In this document: piece after piece, positions 17,916 through 27,095 of the stretch | How positions within the stretch are numbered: position 1 is the stretch's first letter | Layout of the letters: each line of letters begins with the position of its first letter | NCBI GenBank assembly: GCA_040779345.1 | Contig: JBFONU010000003.1 | Location: 62,001 to 126,000, forward strand | Reading direction: 5' to 3' | From: Thalassotalea_H sp040779345 | Lineage (GTDB): Bacteria > Pseudomonadota > Gammaproteobacteria > Enterobacterales > Alteromonadaceae | DNA length: 64,000 bases | Program-made: the position numbers and the translations under genes | The notes under the pieces: model-generated | What the model saw: the letters and a program-made list of their open reading frames with translations, nothing else | What the model was told of the DNA's origin: nothing | Database searches by the model: none

Positions 17916-18413
17916 ATGAATCATCTTATCATCTCTTTTATTTGCCCAGATCGTCCTGGGCTTGTCGACACTCTCTCTAATATAGTTTCCTCACATCATG
18001 GAAATTGGCAAACGAGTAGCTTGCATCATTTATCAGGTTTTTTTGCAGGTGTAATTGAAATAGCGGTTTCAACAGAAGAATCTGCAAGCTTAGTAGATAA
18101 AATACAAAGTATCAGTGATTTTCAATGCCAAATAGCGACGAGTACACCAAAACAATCCAATATAGGTGCTGATATTGTACTAGAGCTAACCGCAAATGAC
18201 CGCTCGGGTATCGTGCAAGAAATTTCATCCGTGATCCATAGTCAAGGTGGTAACTTATTAAAATTGGTTAGTTCTCACGATAGTGCGCCCCATTCAGGAC
18301 AGGAATTATTTAAGGCTAAAGCAACAATTTCAGCTGATGATAAAACAGTGAATGACTTAGTTAACGCATTAGAAGGTCTTGCGGATGATTTAATCGTTGA
18401 TATATCACGCTAA
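17916..18413 (+). CDS. GcvR-like tandem ACT domain protein
   Basis: 165 residues with two ACT domains: residues 1-75 (LIISFICPDRPGLVDTLSNIVSSHHGNW) and about 88-163 (VLELTANDRSGIVQEISSVIHSQGGNLL). This is the architecture and length range of GcvR, the repressor accessory protein of the glycine cleavage system. A strong AAGGA site precedes the ATG. No gcv genes or GcvA are nearby, so the regulatory role is inferred from family only. Confidence 0.8.
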   Translation: MNHLIISFICPDRPGLVDTLSNIVSSHHGNWQTSSLHHLSGFFAGVIEIAVSTEESASLVDKIQSISDFQCQIATSTPKQSNIGADIVLELTANDRSGIVQEISSVIHSQGGNLLKLVSSHDSAPHSGQELFKAKATISADDKTVNDLVNALEGLADDLIVDISR

Positions 18414-18425
18414 CCTTATTGCCCT

Positions 18426-18460
18426 GTTACATTAATAATACCTCGTAAAATTAATGTAAC
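18426..18460. terminator. Hairpin between the ACT gene and ppk1
   Basis: An 11-bp perfect inverted repeat (GTTACATTAAT at 18426-18436 with its complement at 18450-18460, 13-nt loop) lies 13 bases after the ACT-protein stop. It is A/T-rich and lacks a long T run, so it could terminate weakly or be an operator for ppk1. Confidence 0.4.
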
Positions 18461-18511
18461 ATTCATATTTTATACTTATTTTTTTCATAAAAGAATAAGT
18501 TGAACGTGTAG

Positions 18512-20656
18512 ATGATTGATGTTCATATGAAATTTAATAAAGAACTCAGTTGGTTATCATTTAATGAAAGAGTACTGCAAGAGGCTGCCGATCAAACAGT
18601 ACCTTTAATTGAACGCATCCGGTTTTTAGGAATATATTCATCGAACCTCGATGAATTTTTTAGAGTAAGGGTCGCGGGTATTCGTCGTAAAGCTATTGTC
18701 GAAATAGCGCAAGAAGAAACTCAGGACAAAACAAAAGATAAGTGGCAAAGCATCGACAAAGAAATTAACAATAAAGTCAATAAGTTAATTAAGAGCTTTA
18801 ACCAAATCACCCAAGATATATTTACCCAACTCACGAAAGAAAATATTTTTACTATCTTTAATGATCACAACAATATCACGTTTAACGAACAGCTCTCCCC
18901 TCAACAATTAGCCTGGCTTGAACAATCGTTCGACCACCGTATTATCCGCCATATTACGCCGATTATTTTACATTCAAAAACCCAACTTGCTAGCTGCATT
19001 GATGATGATGGTATTTATTTTTTAGTCGCATTACATCAGCACAAAAACATCCAATATGCGCTTGTTGAAATTCCGCGTGAGGATATTGAACGCTTTATCG
19101 TTTTACCCAATCAACATAACACCGGGAAGCATTACATTGTGTTACTTGATGATGTTGTCCATTATTTCATCAAAAAATTATTTATTGGCTTTTTTACTTT
19201 TGATCAGATTGAAGCTTATTCAATGAAGCTAACCAGAGATGCGGAATTTAACCTCACCGACGATCTTGATGAAAGCTTGCTTGACCAAATGTCAAAAGGA
19301 CTAAAACAGCGTTTAAAAGCTGACATGGTGCGCTTGGTTCATGACCAAGATATGCCGAAACATATGACAGAGTACCTTAAAAAATCACTGAGAATAAAAG
19401 ACTTTGAAGCCCTAGCTCAAGGGGTTCGGTATCGTCATTTTAAAGACTTTATCAATTTCCCTAACTTAGGTGGTTCTCATCTAGAAAACCCAGAATTGAA
19501 AGCGTTAGACTCCGCATACTTTACTGCGCACCCGTCAGTTTTTGACGCCATCAGTGAGCAAGATATTTTATTGTACTACCCTTATTATAAATTTAAACAC
19601 TTTACAGAATTTGTTCGCCAAGCGTCATACGACCCACTTGTTCGGCATATCAAAATTAATATTTATCGTGTCGCAAAGCATTCCCAAATTATTCAGTCAC
19701 TTATTGAAGCGGTAAAAAATGGTAAAAAAGTCACGGTAGTGGTTGAGCTTAAAGCCCGATTTGACGAACAAGCGAATATTGAGTGGGCAAAATTAATGAA
19801 GGATGCTGGCATCGAAGTAGAGCTTGGTATAGAAACCTTAAAAGTTCATTCAAAACTGTGCTTAATTATCCGTGTCGAAGACGAAAAACTCGTACGCTAT
19901 GCGCATATAGGCACCGGAAATTTTCACGAAAGCAATGCTCGGGTATATACCGATTTTGCCTTATTTACTAAACATAAAGAAATTTGCCAAGAAGTTGATA
20001 ATGTTTTTTCTTTTGTTTCACACAGTTACCTGCGTTTTCGCTTTAATCACTTAATTGTTTCACCTTTAACGTCAAGAAGGCGCTTATACCAATTGATTGA
20101 TAATGAAACGCAATTTGCAGAGCAAAATGAAAAAGCCGAAATCACGCTAAAATTAAACAACTTAGTCGATGCAGGTTTAATCAATAAACTTTATGCTGCC
20201 AGCCAAGCAGGCGTAAAAATTAAACTGATTGTTCGTGGGATGTGCTCACTGATCCCTGGCGTTAAAGATATCAGTGACAATATTAAAATTATCTCTATTG
20301 TAGACCGTTTTTTAGAACACCCTCGAGTAATGTTGTTTCACAATCAAGGTAACAAACAGCTTTTTATTACTTCTGCCGACTGGATGGAAAGAAACTTAGA
20401 TCATCGAGTTGAAGTGGCCTGTCCTATCTATGATGAAACATTGAAAAAACAAATTATTGATATGCTTAATTTACAGTTTCAAGATAATGTTAAAGCCAGA
20501 GTCATTAACAAAACTCAAAATAATCGCTATGTTAGTCAAGGAAAGCGCGAACCACTGCGCTCACAAATGGCAATTTATGATTATTTAGTTGCACACGAGC
20601 AACAATTATTAAAAAACATCGCATTGCAAGAAACAGCGCATGATGACGATAGTTAG
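18512..20656 (+). CDS. ppk1: Polyphosphate kinase 1
   Basis: 714 residues matching PPK1, which reversibly transfers the gamma phosphate of ATP to polyphosphate at the inner face of the membrane. The N-terminal domain begins KELSWLSFNERVLQEA and includes FLGIYSSNLDEFFRVR. The two PLD-like C-terminal domains contain the autophosphorylated histidine (VHSKLCL, His446) and YAHIGTGNFHESNARVYTDF. Length fits the family (about 690-720). The ATG at 18512 gives an N-terminus like that of E. coli; one at 18530 is also possible. ppx follows after 26 bases, as the usual ppk-ppx pair. Confidence 0.97.
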   Translation: MIDVHMKFNKELSWLSFNERVLQEAADQTVPLIERIRFLGIYSSNLDEFFRVRVAGIRRKAIVEIAQEETQDKTKDKWQSIDKEINNKVNKLIKSFNQITQDIFTQLTKENIFTIFNDHNNITFNEQLSPQQLAWLEQSFDHRIIRHITPIILHSKTQLASCIDDDGIYFLVALHQHKNIQYALVEIPREDIERFIVLPNQHNTGKHYIVLLDDVVHYFIKKLFIGFFTFDQIEAYSMKLTRDAEFNLTDDLDESLLDQMSKGLKQRLKADMVRLVHDQDMPKHMTEYLKKSLRIKDFEALAQGVRYRHFKDFINFPNLGGSHLENPELKALDSAYFTAHPSVFDAISEQDILLYYPYYKFKHFTEFVRQASYDPLVRHIKINIYRVAKHSQIIQSLIEAVKNGKKVTVVVELKARFDEQANIEWAKLMKDAGIEVELGIETLKVHSKLCLIIRVEDEKLVRYAHIGTGNFHESNARVYTDFALFTKHKEICQEVDNVFSFVSHSYLRFRFNHLIVSPLTSRRRLYQLIDNETQFAEQNEKAEITLKLNNLVDAGLINKLYAASQAGVKIKLIVRGMCSLIPGVKDISDNIKIISIVDRFLEHPRVMLFHNQGNKQLFITSADWMERNLDHRVEVACPIYDETLKKQIIDMLNLQFQDNVKARVINKTQNNRYVSQGKREPLRSQMAIYDYLVAHEQQLLKNIALQETAHDDDS

Positions 20657-20682
20657 CATAAGTAATCAATCAAGGCTTATCG

Positions 20683-22209
20683 ATGGATAAGCCCTTAGAT
20701 AAAGCGAAACTTACCTTACCGCCACCAGAAGAATATTTGGCGGCACTTGATATTGGCTCTAATAGCTTTCATTTTGTCTTAGCAAGGCTGGTCGGTAAAC
20801 ATCTGCAAATTATTCATAGTGAAAAATATCGAGTGCAACTCGCTCAAGGACTCAGCGACAAGAGTATTCTGAGTAAAACAGCAATAGAAAGAGGTTTAAT
20901 GACACTTGAAAACCTAGCAGCTTCAACACAACACATTAATCACAATAACTTTAGAGCCGTTGCTACATTCACGTTAAGACAAGCTAAAAATTCCGCACAA
21001 TTTTTAAAAGCCGCGAAAAAAACATTCCCCTTTAATATTGAAATTATCTCAGGACATGAAGAAGCTCGGCTAATTTATCAAGGGGTTGCTCACCATCGAC
21101 AACATAACGAGCAGCAATTAGTTATTGATATTGGCGGTGGCAGCACTGAATGCATTATTGGTAAACAATACCATGTGAAAGGTCTTGATAGCCTAGATAT
21201 GGGATGTGTGAGTTATCAACAACAATTTTTCCCAAACGGCAGTATATCGGCTTTAGGGTTTAAAAACGCCATTAGAAGTGCGAAACATCAAGTTGACTCA
21301 ATCGCTAAACGTTTTAAAAAAATGGGCTGGCAACATGCTATTGGTACCTCTGGTACGATTAAAGCCATTGGAAAAATCATTAACTATCAGCAAGACATTC
21401 CCCATACCATCTCATTACAAGATCTCGTTGCGCTAAAAAAACAGTTGCTCAAGTACGATCATTGTCACCAATTAGTAATAGGCGGCTTAAAAGAAAACCG
21501 TCGCGATGTTATTTGTGCCGGTCTTGCCATTTTAATTGCCCTTTTTGAAGCGCTTGCAATCGACACCATCAGCTATTGTCAATATGCACTACGTGAAGGT
21601 GTTTTGTTTGAGCTGCTTGAAAATAATCAAGATAACAGTGTAAGACAGCGGACAATATCAAGCTTTATCGAGCGTTTTAATATCGATATCGTTCATGCCT
21701 GCGTCGTTGAACAAGTCGCTTTAACGATATTTAAGCAAGTAAAAAAAACATGGCAATTAAATGAAGCAATTTACCAAGAACTGCTTAGTTCTACGATAAA
21801 ACTACATGAACTTGGTTTTGATATAAATTCATCTGGATATCAAAAACATGGGCAATATATATTAGAGCAAACCGATTTACCGGGGTTTAATCAAGAACAG
21901 CAAAAAGCGTTAGCTTGGCTAGTGGGCAATCAGCGCAAAAAAGTCAGTGAATTAGATGAAGAACAATGGCATTTACTTAACGTCAATGCCTTGCAAAAAC
22001 TCGTTATTATTATTCGCTTATCTGTTTTACTAAACCAGCAACGTCATGTGGAAGATAATTATTTACTGGCTGTTAACGTAACCCCAAAAACGTTAGCCCT
22101 CACACTACAAAAACAATGGCTTTTAGACAGACCTATTATCGACACGGAATTATTTTATGAACAAGCCATCTGCAACAACTTAGGTATTCAGTTAACTGTA
22201 AATACCTAA
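20683..22209 (+). CDS. ppx: Exopolyphosphatase (Ppx/GppA family)
   Basis: 508 residues. The ASKHA-fold phosphatase motifs are clear: AALDIGSNSFHFVLARL (phosphate 1) and VIDIGGGSTECIIG (phosphate 2), followed by the C-terminal HD-like helical domain of Ppx (about 325-500). It removes terminal phosphate from polyphosphate, or pppGpp 5'-phosphate if GppA-like. Position next to ppk1 favours Ppx. The gene is convergent with nirN, with only 41 bases between stops. Confidence 0.95.
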   Translation: MDKPLDKAKLTLPPPEEYLAALDIGSNSFHFVLARLVGKHLQIIHSEKYRVQLAQGLSDKSILSKTAIERGLMTLENLAASTQHINHNNFRAVATFTLRQAKNSAQFLKAAKKTFPFNIEIISGHEEARLIYQGVAHHRQHNEQQLVIDIGGGSTECIIGKQYHVKGLDSLDMGCVSYQQQFFPNGSISALGFKNAIRSAKHQVDSIAKRFKKMGWQHAIGTSGTIKAIGKIINYQQDIPHTISLQDLVALKKQLLKYDHCHQLVIGGLKENRRDVICAGLAILIALFEALAIDTISYCQYALREGVLFELLENNQDNSVRQRTISSFIERFNIDIVHACVVEQVALTIFKQVKKTWQLNEAIYQELLSSTIKLHELGFDINSSGYQKHGQYILEQTDLPGFNQEQQKALAWLVGNQRKKVSELDEEQWHLLNVNALQKLVIIIRLSVLLNQQRHVEDNYLLAVNVTPKTLALTLQKQWLLDRPIIDTELFYEQAICNNLGIQLTVNT

Positions 22210-22250
22210 GAGCAAATAACCTGTTGTGCGGCTTCCCCTTTACCAAGCAC

Positions 22251-23846
22251 CTAATGGCTGGTGCCGCGCTCATAATGCGTTTTGTTATAAACGTTGTATT
22301 TGCCTGAAGGTTTTTTCATTGGCATACGTTTGACAATTTCTAAGCTATTGGCGTCATAAATAATCAACTCTCCGTCTTCATCCCAAACACTCAATAAAAC
22401 GTATTTTCCGTCTTTAGTAAATTCAACATGAGCGGCATTTTTACCTGGTGATGGCGCAATAGTTTTCACAATTTCTAAAGTGCTTTTATCTATAATGTGC
22501 ACTTTTTCTTTATTCGGGCCAAAGAAAACATCCGCCCACGCATAGGGAGAGTTATTATGACTTCTCATAAAAAAGCCCGGCCCTTGAGTTTTTATTTCTT
22601 TGATCACTTGCCAGTTTTCCATATCAATAACAGTGACTTTTCCTTCTTTAATATTTGGAGAAGCAAATATCTCTTTGCCTTGATAATCCCAAGTGATACC
22701 AGAGCCTAGATGTGGCATACCTGTTAACGCAATTGAAGCGACTTTTTTCTTGGTATCAAGGTTAATCACCTGGCCATTATGGTTGTTTCTTGCGGTACCA
22801 ATTAAATTGATATAATCAGGATCAAAGAAAAAGTCAGTGACAAAATCATCTGTTTCGATTCGACGAATAGGAAAAGCATCCTCAACTTTCCAGTTTTCTA
22901 ACTTTCCTTCACCACCGTCTTTTCTATAATCGTGTGCCCAGCCTTTATAAACCTCAACACCACCTTTATCACTATAAGGAATTTCCCATACTTCTTTGAC
23001 ATCTTTAAGAGCGACAATAAAACTATAACGTGGCGGTGCGTTGTATACTGCACTTACTCGAGAGCTTACGCCATCTTTCCCCACAGCCTCTATCACTTTA
23101 ACTGGCGATAAATCACTGGTATTTAATATCACGACATTATTTGGCAAATAGTTACCAACAATTAAGTATTGGCCATCATTTGAAATAGCAATGTTTCGGG
23201 TGTTAATCGCAGCACGCACTTCAACAACAGTTTTTAAATTATAAATATCGTACTTACTTATCCAGCCATCACGTGATGCAAAATACACATAACGCCCATC
23301 AGGGGAGTATTTTGGACCGCCATGTAAAGCAAAACGCGTTTTAAAACGATCAATAGGATCAAACGTATCGCCATTTAATAAAGTTGCGGAATGATCACCA
23401 AGCTCTACCACGATAAAAAGGTTCATTAAGTCAGCGTCAAATACGGGTTTATTACCGAGTTTACTTTGATCAAAATGAGCGATATGACTATTTTTAATAT
23501 CATTAATCCCCCAATTTAACGCTGCTTTAGTGGGGGTATAAATATAATCAATCAGCTGTGCAACTTCGTCACTACTAAGCTTATCTTTAAAGCTTGGCAT
23601 TTGTGTCGCTGCTCGGCCGTTATTAATCACTTTCTTTGCTTTAGGTTTACGTAAGCGAGATAAGTTTTCGGGCAATAATGCAGGCCCCATAGCACCTAAG
23701 CGTTCGGTACCATGGCAACTTTGACAATGGGTTTGATAAAGTTTTTTTCCTGCAGACGTTTGACTGATTGCACTAGTGCTAAATGACAATAGCGCTAATG
23801 ACATTAGCACTACACAATGATGATTAAGTAAGGTGACTTTTTTCAT
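22251..23846 (-). CDS. nirN: NirN, cytochrome c / d1-propeller dehydrogenase of heme d1 synthesis
   Basis: 531 residues: a signal peptide (to about ISQT), a mono-heme cytochrome c domain (CQSCH, Cys41/Cys44/His45, with Met in QMPSF), then an eight-bladed d1-type propeller like that of NirS. NirN oxidises dihydro-heme d1 to heme d1 in the periplasm. NirN is distinguished from NirS by its place as the last gene of the nirCF(DL)GHJEN operon and by lower similarity; nirS itself is at 31032. It is 64 bases downstream of nirE. Confidence 0.88.
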   Translation of the reverse strand: MKKVTLLNHHCVVLMSLALLSFSTSAISQTSAGKKLYQTHCQSCHGTERLGAMGPALLPENLSRLRKPKAKKVINNGRAATQMPSFKDKLSSDEVAQLIDYIYTPTKAALNWGINDIKNSHIAHFDQSKLGNKPVFDADLMNLFIVVELGDHSATLLNGDTFDPIDRFKTRFALHGGPKYSPDGRYVYFASRDGWISKYDIYNLKTVVEVRAAINTRNIAISNDGQYLIVGNYLPNNVVILNTSDLSPVKVIEAVGKDGVSSRVSAVYNAPPRYSFIVALKDVKEVWEIPYSDKGGVEVYKGWAHDYRKDGGEGKLENWKVEDAFPIRRIETDDFVTDFFFDPDYINLIGTARNNHNGQVINLDTKKKVASIALTGMPHLGSGITWDYQGKEIFASPNIKEGKVTVIDMENWQVIKEIKTQGPGFFMRSHNNSPYAWADVFFGPNKEKVHIIDKSTLEIVKTIAPSPGKNAAHVEFTKDGKYVLLSVWDEDGELIIYDANSLEIVKRMPMKKPSGKYNVYNKTHYERGTSH

Positions 23847-23910
23847 AAGTTAAACGTCTATCAGGTTTTTTTATTGAAATTTAAGATCAGTAACATTAAC
23901 GATATGCCCG

Positions 23911-24780
23911 TTAAGCTAATTTCACTTCCGCCTCTAATACGGGTGAAACATAATCATTGGCATCTAAAAACCCCGGTGTTGTGAGCTGTTTTTCAGTAAG
24001 CTGATTAACAACATCGCCAATAACAATTAATGTTGGCGGAGTAATATTATGTTTTTCAACGAGTTCAGCTAAGTTACCAATAGTGCCACGATAGGTTTTT
24101 TGCTCAGGTTGCGTGCCTTTACGGATCAATGCCGCTGGCGTATCAATACTTCGACCATGTTTAACCAACTGTTCGGCAATTTTAGGTAGGGTATTAATTC
24201 CCATATAAAAAACCACGGTTTGTGCTGGGCTTGTTAAGCTTTGCCAAGGGAGGTTTAACTGGCCATTATTTTGAATATGCCCAGTAATAAAAGTACAGCC
24301 TTGTGCAACACCACGATGCGTTAACGGAATTCCAGCATAGGTTGTACAGCCTGATGCCGCAGTAATTCCCGGGCAGATGTGACAACTCACGCCATTTTGC
24401 AACATATATTCAGCTTCTTCACCACCACGCCCAAAGATAAAAGGGTCGCCCCCTTTTAAACGCAGAACACGCTTACCCTCTTTCGCGTAATCGACTAAAC
24501 ATTGGTTGATTCTATCTTGAGGTACACAGTGTTTGGCTTGTTCTTTACCGACATAAAATTTTTCACAACTTTCGGGTAATAGTGCCAAAATTTCATCACT
24601 CACTAGACGATCATAAACGGCAACATCGGCTTGTTCGATAAAATGCATTGCACGAACTGTCAATAACTCTGCATCGCCAGGGCCTGAGCCAACCAAAGCG
24701 ACTTCGCCATGATTAAGACAAGACTTTCCTCTAATTTTTACTTTTTTTTCTGTATTTACCGGTAACTGAATTGTTGACAT
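23911..24780 (-). CDS. nirE: Uroporphyrinogen-III C-methyltransferase NirE
   Basis: 289 residues of the SUMT/CobA family: GEVALVGSGPGDAELLTVRA, VYDRLVS, the SAM-site VLRLKGGDPFIFGRGGEE, PGITAASG and PLTHRG. It is monofunctional, lacking the CysG dehydrogenase-chelatase half. It methylates uroporphyrinogen III at C2 and C7 to precorrin-2, which in this context feeds heme d1. Its place between nirJ and nirN in the operon separates it from a siroheme enzyme. An N-terminal extension of about 22 residues is longer than in CobA. Confidence 0.93.
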   Translation of the reverse strand: MSTIQLPVNTEKKVKIRGKSCLNHGEVALVGSGPGDAELLTVRAMHFIEQADVAVYDRLVSDEILALLPESCEKFYVGKEQAKHCVPQDRINQCLVDYAKEGKRVLRLKGGDPFIFGRGGEEAEYMLQNGVSCHICPGITAASGCTTYAGIPLTHRGVAQGCTFITGHIQNNGQLNLPWQSLTSPAQTVVFYMGINTLPKIAEQLVKHGRSIDTPAALIRKGTQPEQKTYRGTIGNLAELVEKHNITPPTLIVIGDVVNQLTEKQLTTPGFLDANDYVSPVLEAEVKLA

Positions 24781-24830
24781 GATTTCTACCTTTTAACTAT
24801 GTGTTAAATAACATTGCGGGTTATTTAAAT

Positions 24831-26066
24831 TTAAACTTCAACAAATGGAATATGTTGCACCTGCGCATTTTGCAATTTATTTAACTGCAATTGCATAGCC
24901 GTGCTGATACCAATTTCACTATCATCTAAATAACACCCAGGGTCTTCCGCCCATGCATCACCTGATTGTGCAAACGCACGTGTACGGGTATTTCCCCCAC
25001 AAATATTTAAATAATCGCATGCTTGGCAGCGACCTTTAACCGGACGAGGCGTTTCTCTAAAACCTAGCATCAATGGATCTTGGGTGTTTTTCCAAACGTC
25101 AGAAAACAACTCACTTTTCACATTACCAATAGGATGATTCCACCAATAAGTATCTGGGTGAATCGTACCGGTATTATCAATATTTGCGACATTAACACCA
25201 CTGGCATTACCGCCCCAACTGATCAGTCGTTGATGTAAATTTTTAACGCGTTGAGGGTATTGTTCACCAAACTTTTTCTCGACCCATTTTAATAAAAATG
25301 GACCATCGGCATCGTTGTTTCCTGTGACAAAATCCGTATCTATGCCTTGAGAGATATGCTTATAAGCACGTTCATACAGCATTTCCATCGCATCTTTAGT
25401 CATTTGAAACATCGCATCAGTTTCTGAATTACGTTTACCACGACCGGAATAGTTCAAATGTGATAAATAGAATTTATCCACATGGTACTCTTCCATTAAA
25501 TCAAGCATCGCTGGTAAGTCTTTAAAGTTATCGCGTGTTAAACATAAGCGCATCCCCACTTTAATTCCCGCTTCTTTACAAAGCTTAAGGGCGTGCATAG
25601 AGGTTTTGAAACTCCCCTTTTGGCGACGAAACTCATCATGAAACTCTTCTAAGCCGTCAATACTTATCCCAACATATTGATAATCTGCGGCTTTAATTTG
25701 TTCGATATTTTCCTCATTGATCAAGGTGCCATTAGTTGAAAGCGCGACATAAAAGCCTTTTGCTTTTGCATATGCGGTTATTTCAAAAATATCGGGACGC
25801 AGTAAGGGTTCTCCCCCCGAAAGAATTAACACGGGGACATGAGCAACTTTTAAATCATCAATGGTAGCTTTAATTTGTTCAGTAGATAATTCATCTTTAA
25901 AATCAATATCTAAAGACGTTGAATAACAATGTTTGCATTGTAAATTACAACGTCGGATCAAGTTCCAGATAACCACAGGACCAGGCATTTTTCTTGCCAT
26001 TTCTTTGGCTGAAGGTGCAGGAACATCATCATGAAATGTTTTTAATAACTGCGATATGCGAAACAT
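24831..26066 (-). CDS. nirJ: Heme d1 biosynthesis radical SAM protein NirJ
   Basis: 411 residues. The radical SAM cluster motif is CNLQCKHC (Cys40, Cys44, Cys47), with GGEPL for SAM binding. A C-terminal SPASM-like cysteine set is visible (RCQACDYLNICGGN and a later EDPGCYL) for an auxiliary iron-sulfur cluster. NirJ removes the propionate side chains on rings A and B of 12,18-didecarboxysiroheme, creating the keto groups of heme d1. It is cytoplasmic. It lies 17 bases downstream of nirH in the operon. Confidence 0.95.
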   Translation of the reverse strand: MFRISQLLKTFHDDVPAPSAKEMARKMPGPVVIWNLIRRCNLQCKHCYSTSLDIDFKDELSTEQIKATIDDLKVAHVPVLILSGGEPLLRPDIFEITAYAKAKGFYVALSTNGTLINEENIEQIKAADYQYVGISIDGLEEFHDEFRRQKGSFKTSMHALKLCKEAGIKVGMRLCLTRDNFKDLPAMLDLMEEYHVDKFYLSHLNYSGRGKRNSETDAMFQMTKDAMEMLYERAYKHISQGIDTDFVTGNNDADGPFLLKWVEKKFGEQYPQRVKNLHQRLISWGGNASGVNVANIDNTGTIHPDTYWWNHPIGNVKSELFSDVWKNTQDPLMLGFRETPRPVKGRCQACDYLNICGGNTRTRAFAQSGDAWAEDPGCYLDDSEIGISTAMQLQLNKLQNAQVQHIPFVEV

Positions 26067-26083
26067 AATGGCGATACCTTATT

Positions 26084-26644
26084 TTATTTTTCAGCAGATT
26101 TACGTTTTAACCGTAAACCTGTTTTTTTTAATATTTGCGTGCTAGTGAGCATATCATTACTTTTACTAGGGTTGTTTTGACTTGAATCATCACTTTGGCG
26201 TGATACTAAGACTTCTTTTAGTAATTCTTTGATCTGGCTTCGATAGCGCTGAATTTCTTCGGGTGATTTACCATGCACCATGGCAAACAAGTTGTAATTC
26301 CAATGAGGTAAATGGCGAGGGCGTAAATAACAATGACTGACAAAAGGTAACTTACCAATTGCTTCACCGAACGTTGATACTTGAGCGTCTTCAACATCCC
26401 AAACCGTCATGCCATTATAGGTATAGCCTAGCTTATAATGGTTAGGCACTGCCGCGATACGGCGAATAATACCGCGTGCTAATAAATCTTTATTAAGCGC
26501 AAGTGCTTGCTCAACACTAATATCTAATTGCTCTGCTACCCAGTGATAGGGTTTAGCAACAATAGGTAAACCATTTTGGGTTAAGAGGATATATTGTCTT
26601 TCTAAAGGGGAAAGCACTTTAGACTGGGAGGTAGAGACCGACAT
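26084..26644 (-). CDS. nirH: Siroheme decarboxylase subunit NirH (AsnC/Lrp-like)
   Basis: 186 residues with an N-terminal winged-helix-like part (LERQYILLTQNGLPIVAKPYHWVAEQLDI) and an AsnC-type ligand domain containing the family signature RRIAAVPNHYKLGYTYNGMTVWDV and SHCYLRPRHLPHWNYNLFAMVHG. Together with the D, L and G units it decarboxylates siroheme to 12,18-didecarboxysiroheme. The start at 26644 is fixed by a very strong GGAGGAG site five bases upstream, inside the nirG 3' end (26-nt overlap). A lysine/serine-rich tail of about 35 residues extends past the domain. Confidence 0.88.
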   Translation of the reverse strand: MSVSTSQSKVLSPLERQYILLTQNGLPIVAKPYHWVAEQLDISVEQALALNKDLLARGIIRRIAAVPNHYKLGYTYNGMTVWDVEDAQVSTFGEAIGKLPFVSHCYLRPRHLPHWNYNLFAMVHGKSPEEIQRYRSQIKELLKEVLVSRQSDDSSQNNPSKSNDMLTSTQILKKTGLRLKRKSAEK

Positions 26645-27095
26645 AAAACTCCTCCAATTTAGGTGTATTTAAAACCGCTAATGCTGTTTTTTCTTCAATT
26701 TGCTTGATCACTTGAGTGATCTCTTCTTCAGATTCTGTGGCGATAACAAACCACATATTAAAATAATGATCACGGCGATAGTTATGAGCAATTTGCTCAA
26801 AACTGTTCACTTGTTCTACCACTTCATCAAAACGCTCTTCTGGAACACTTAATGCTGCTAAAGTAAAGGCTCCTCCTAAACAAGCGGCATCAAACATGGG
26901 GCCAAAACGCGAAAGCGTTTTATTTGCTAATAAGGCGTCTAAATGCTCCATCACCTCTTGCTCAGAACTATTAAGTTCTTCAGCAATCACTTCAAATGGT
27001 GATTCACAAACAGGCAAGCCTCGTTGCAATAAGTTGATCAAGCCTTTATCTAAAGCCGATAGCTCGGTAATAATGGTATTGGATGATTTATCCAT
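26619..27095 (-). CDS. nirG: Siroheme decarboxylase subunit NirG (AsnC/Lrp-like)
   Basis: 158 residues from the ATG at 27095 (MDKSSN). The frame is open further upstream, but that part overlaps nirDL and shows no family similarity. The ATG overlaps the nirDL stop by 8 nt (ATGGATAA), so translation is coupled. It has the winged-helix start (LDKGLINLLQRGLPVCESPFEVIAEEL) and the variant ligand domain LSRFGPMFDAACLGGAFTLAAL ... HNYRRDHYFNMWFVIATE typical of NirD/NirG-type halves. It acts in siroheme decarboxylation with NirDL and NirH. Confidence 0.87.
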   Translation of the reverse strand: MDKSSNTIITELSALDKGLINLLQRGLPVCESPFEVIAEELNSSEQEVMEHLDALLANKTLSRFGPMFDAACLGGAFTLAALSVPEERFDEVVEQVNSFEQIAHNYRRDHYFNMWFVIATESEEEITQVIKQIEEKTALAVLNTPKLEEFYVGLYLPV

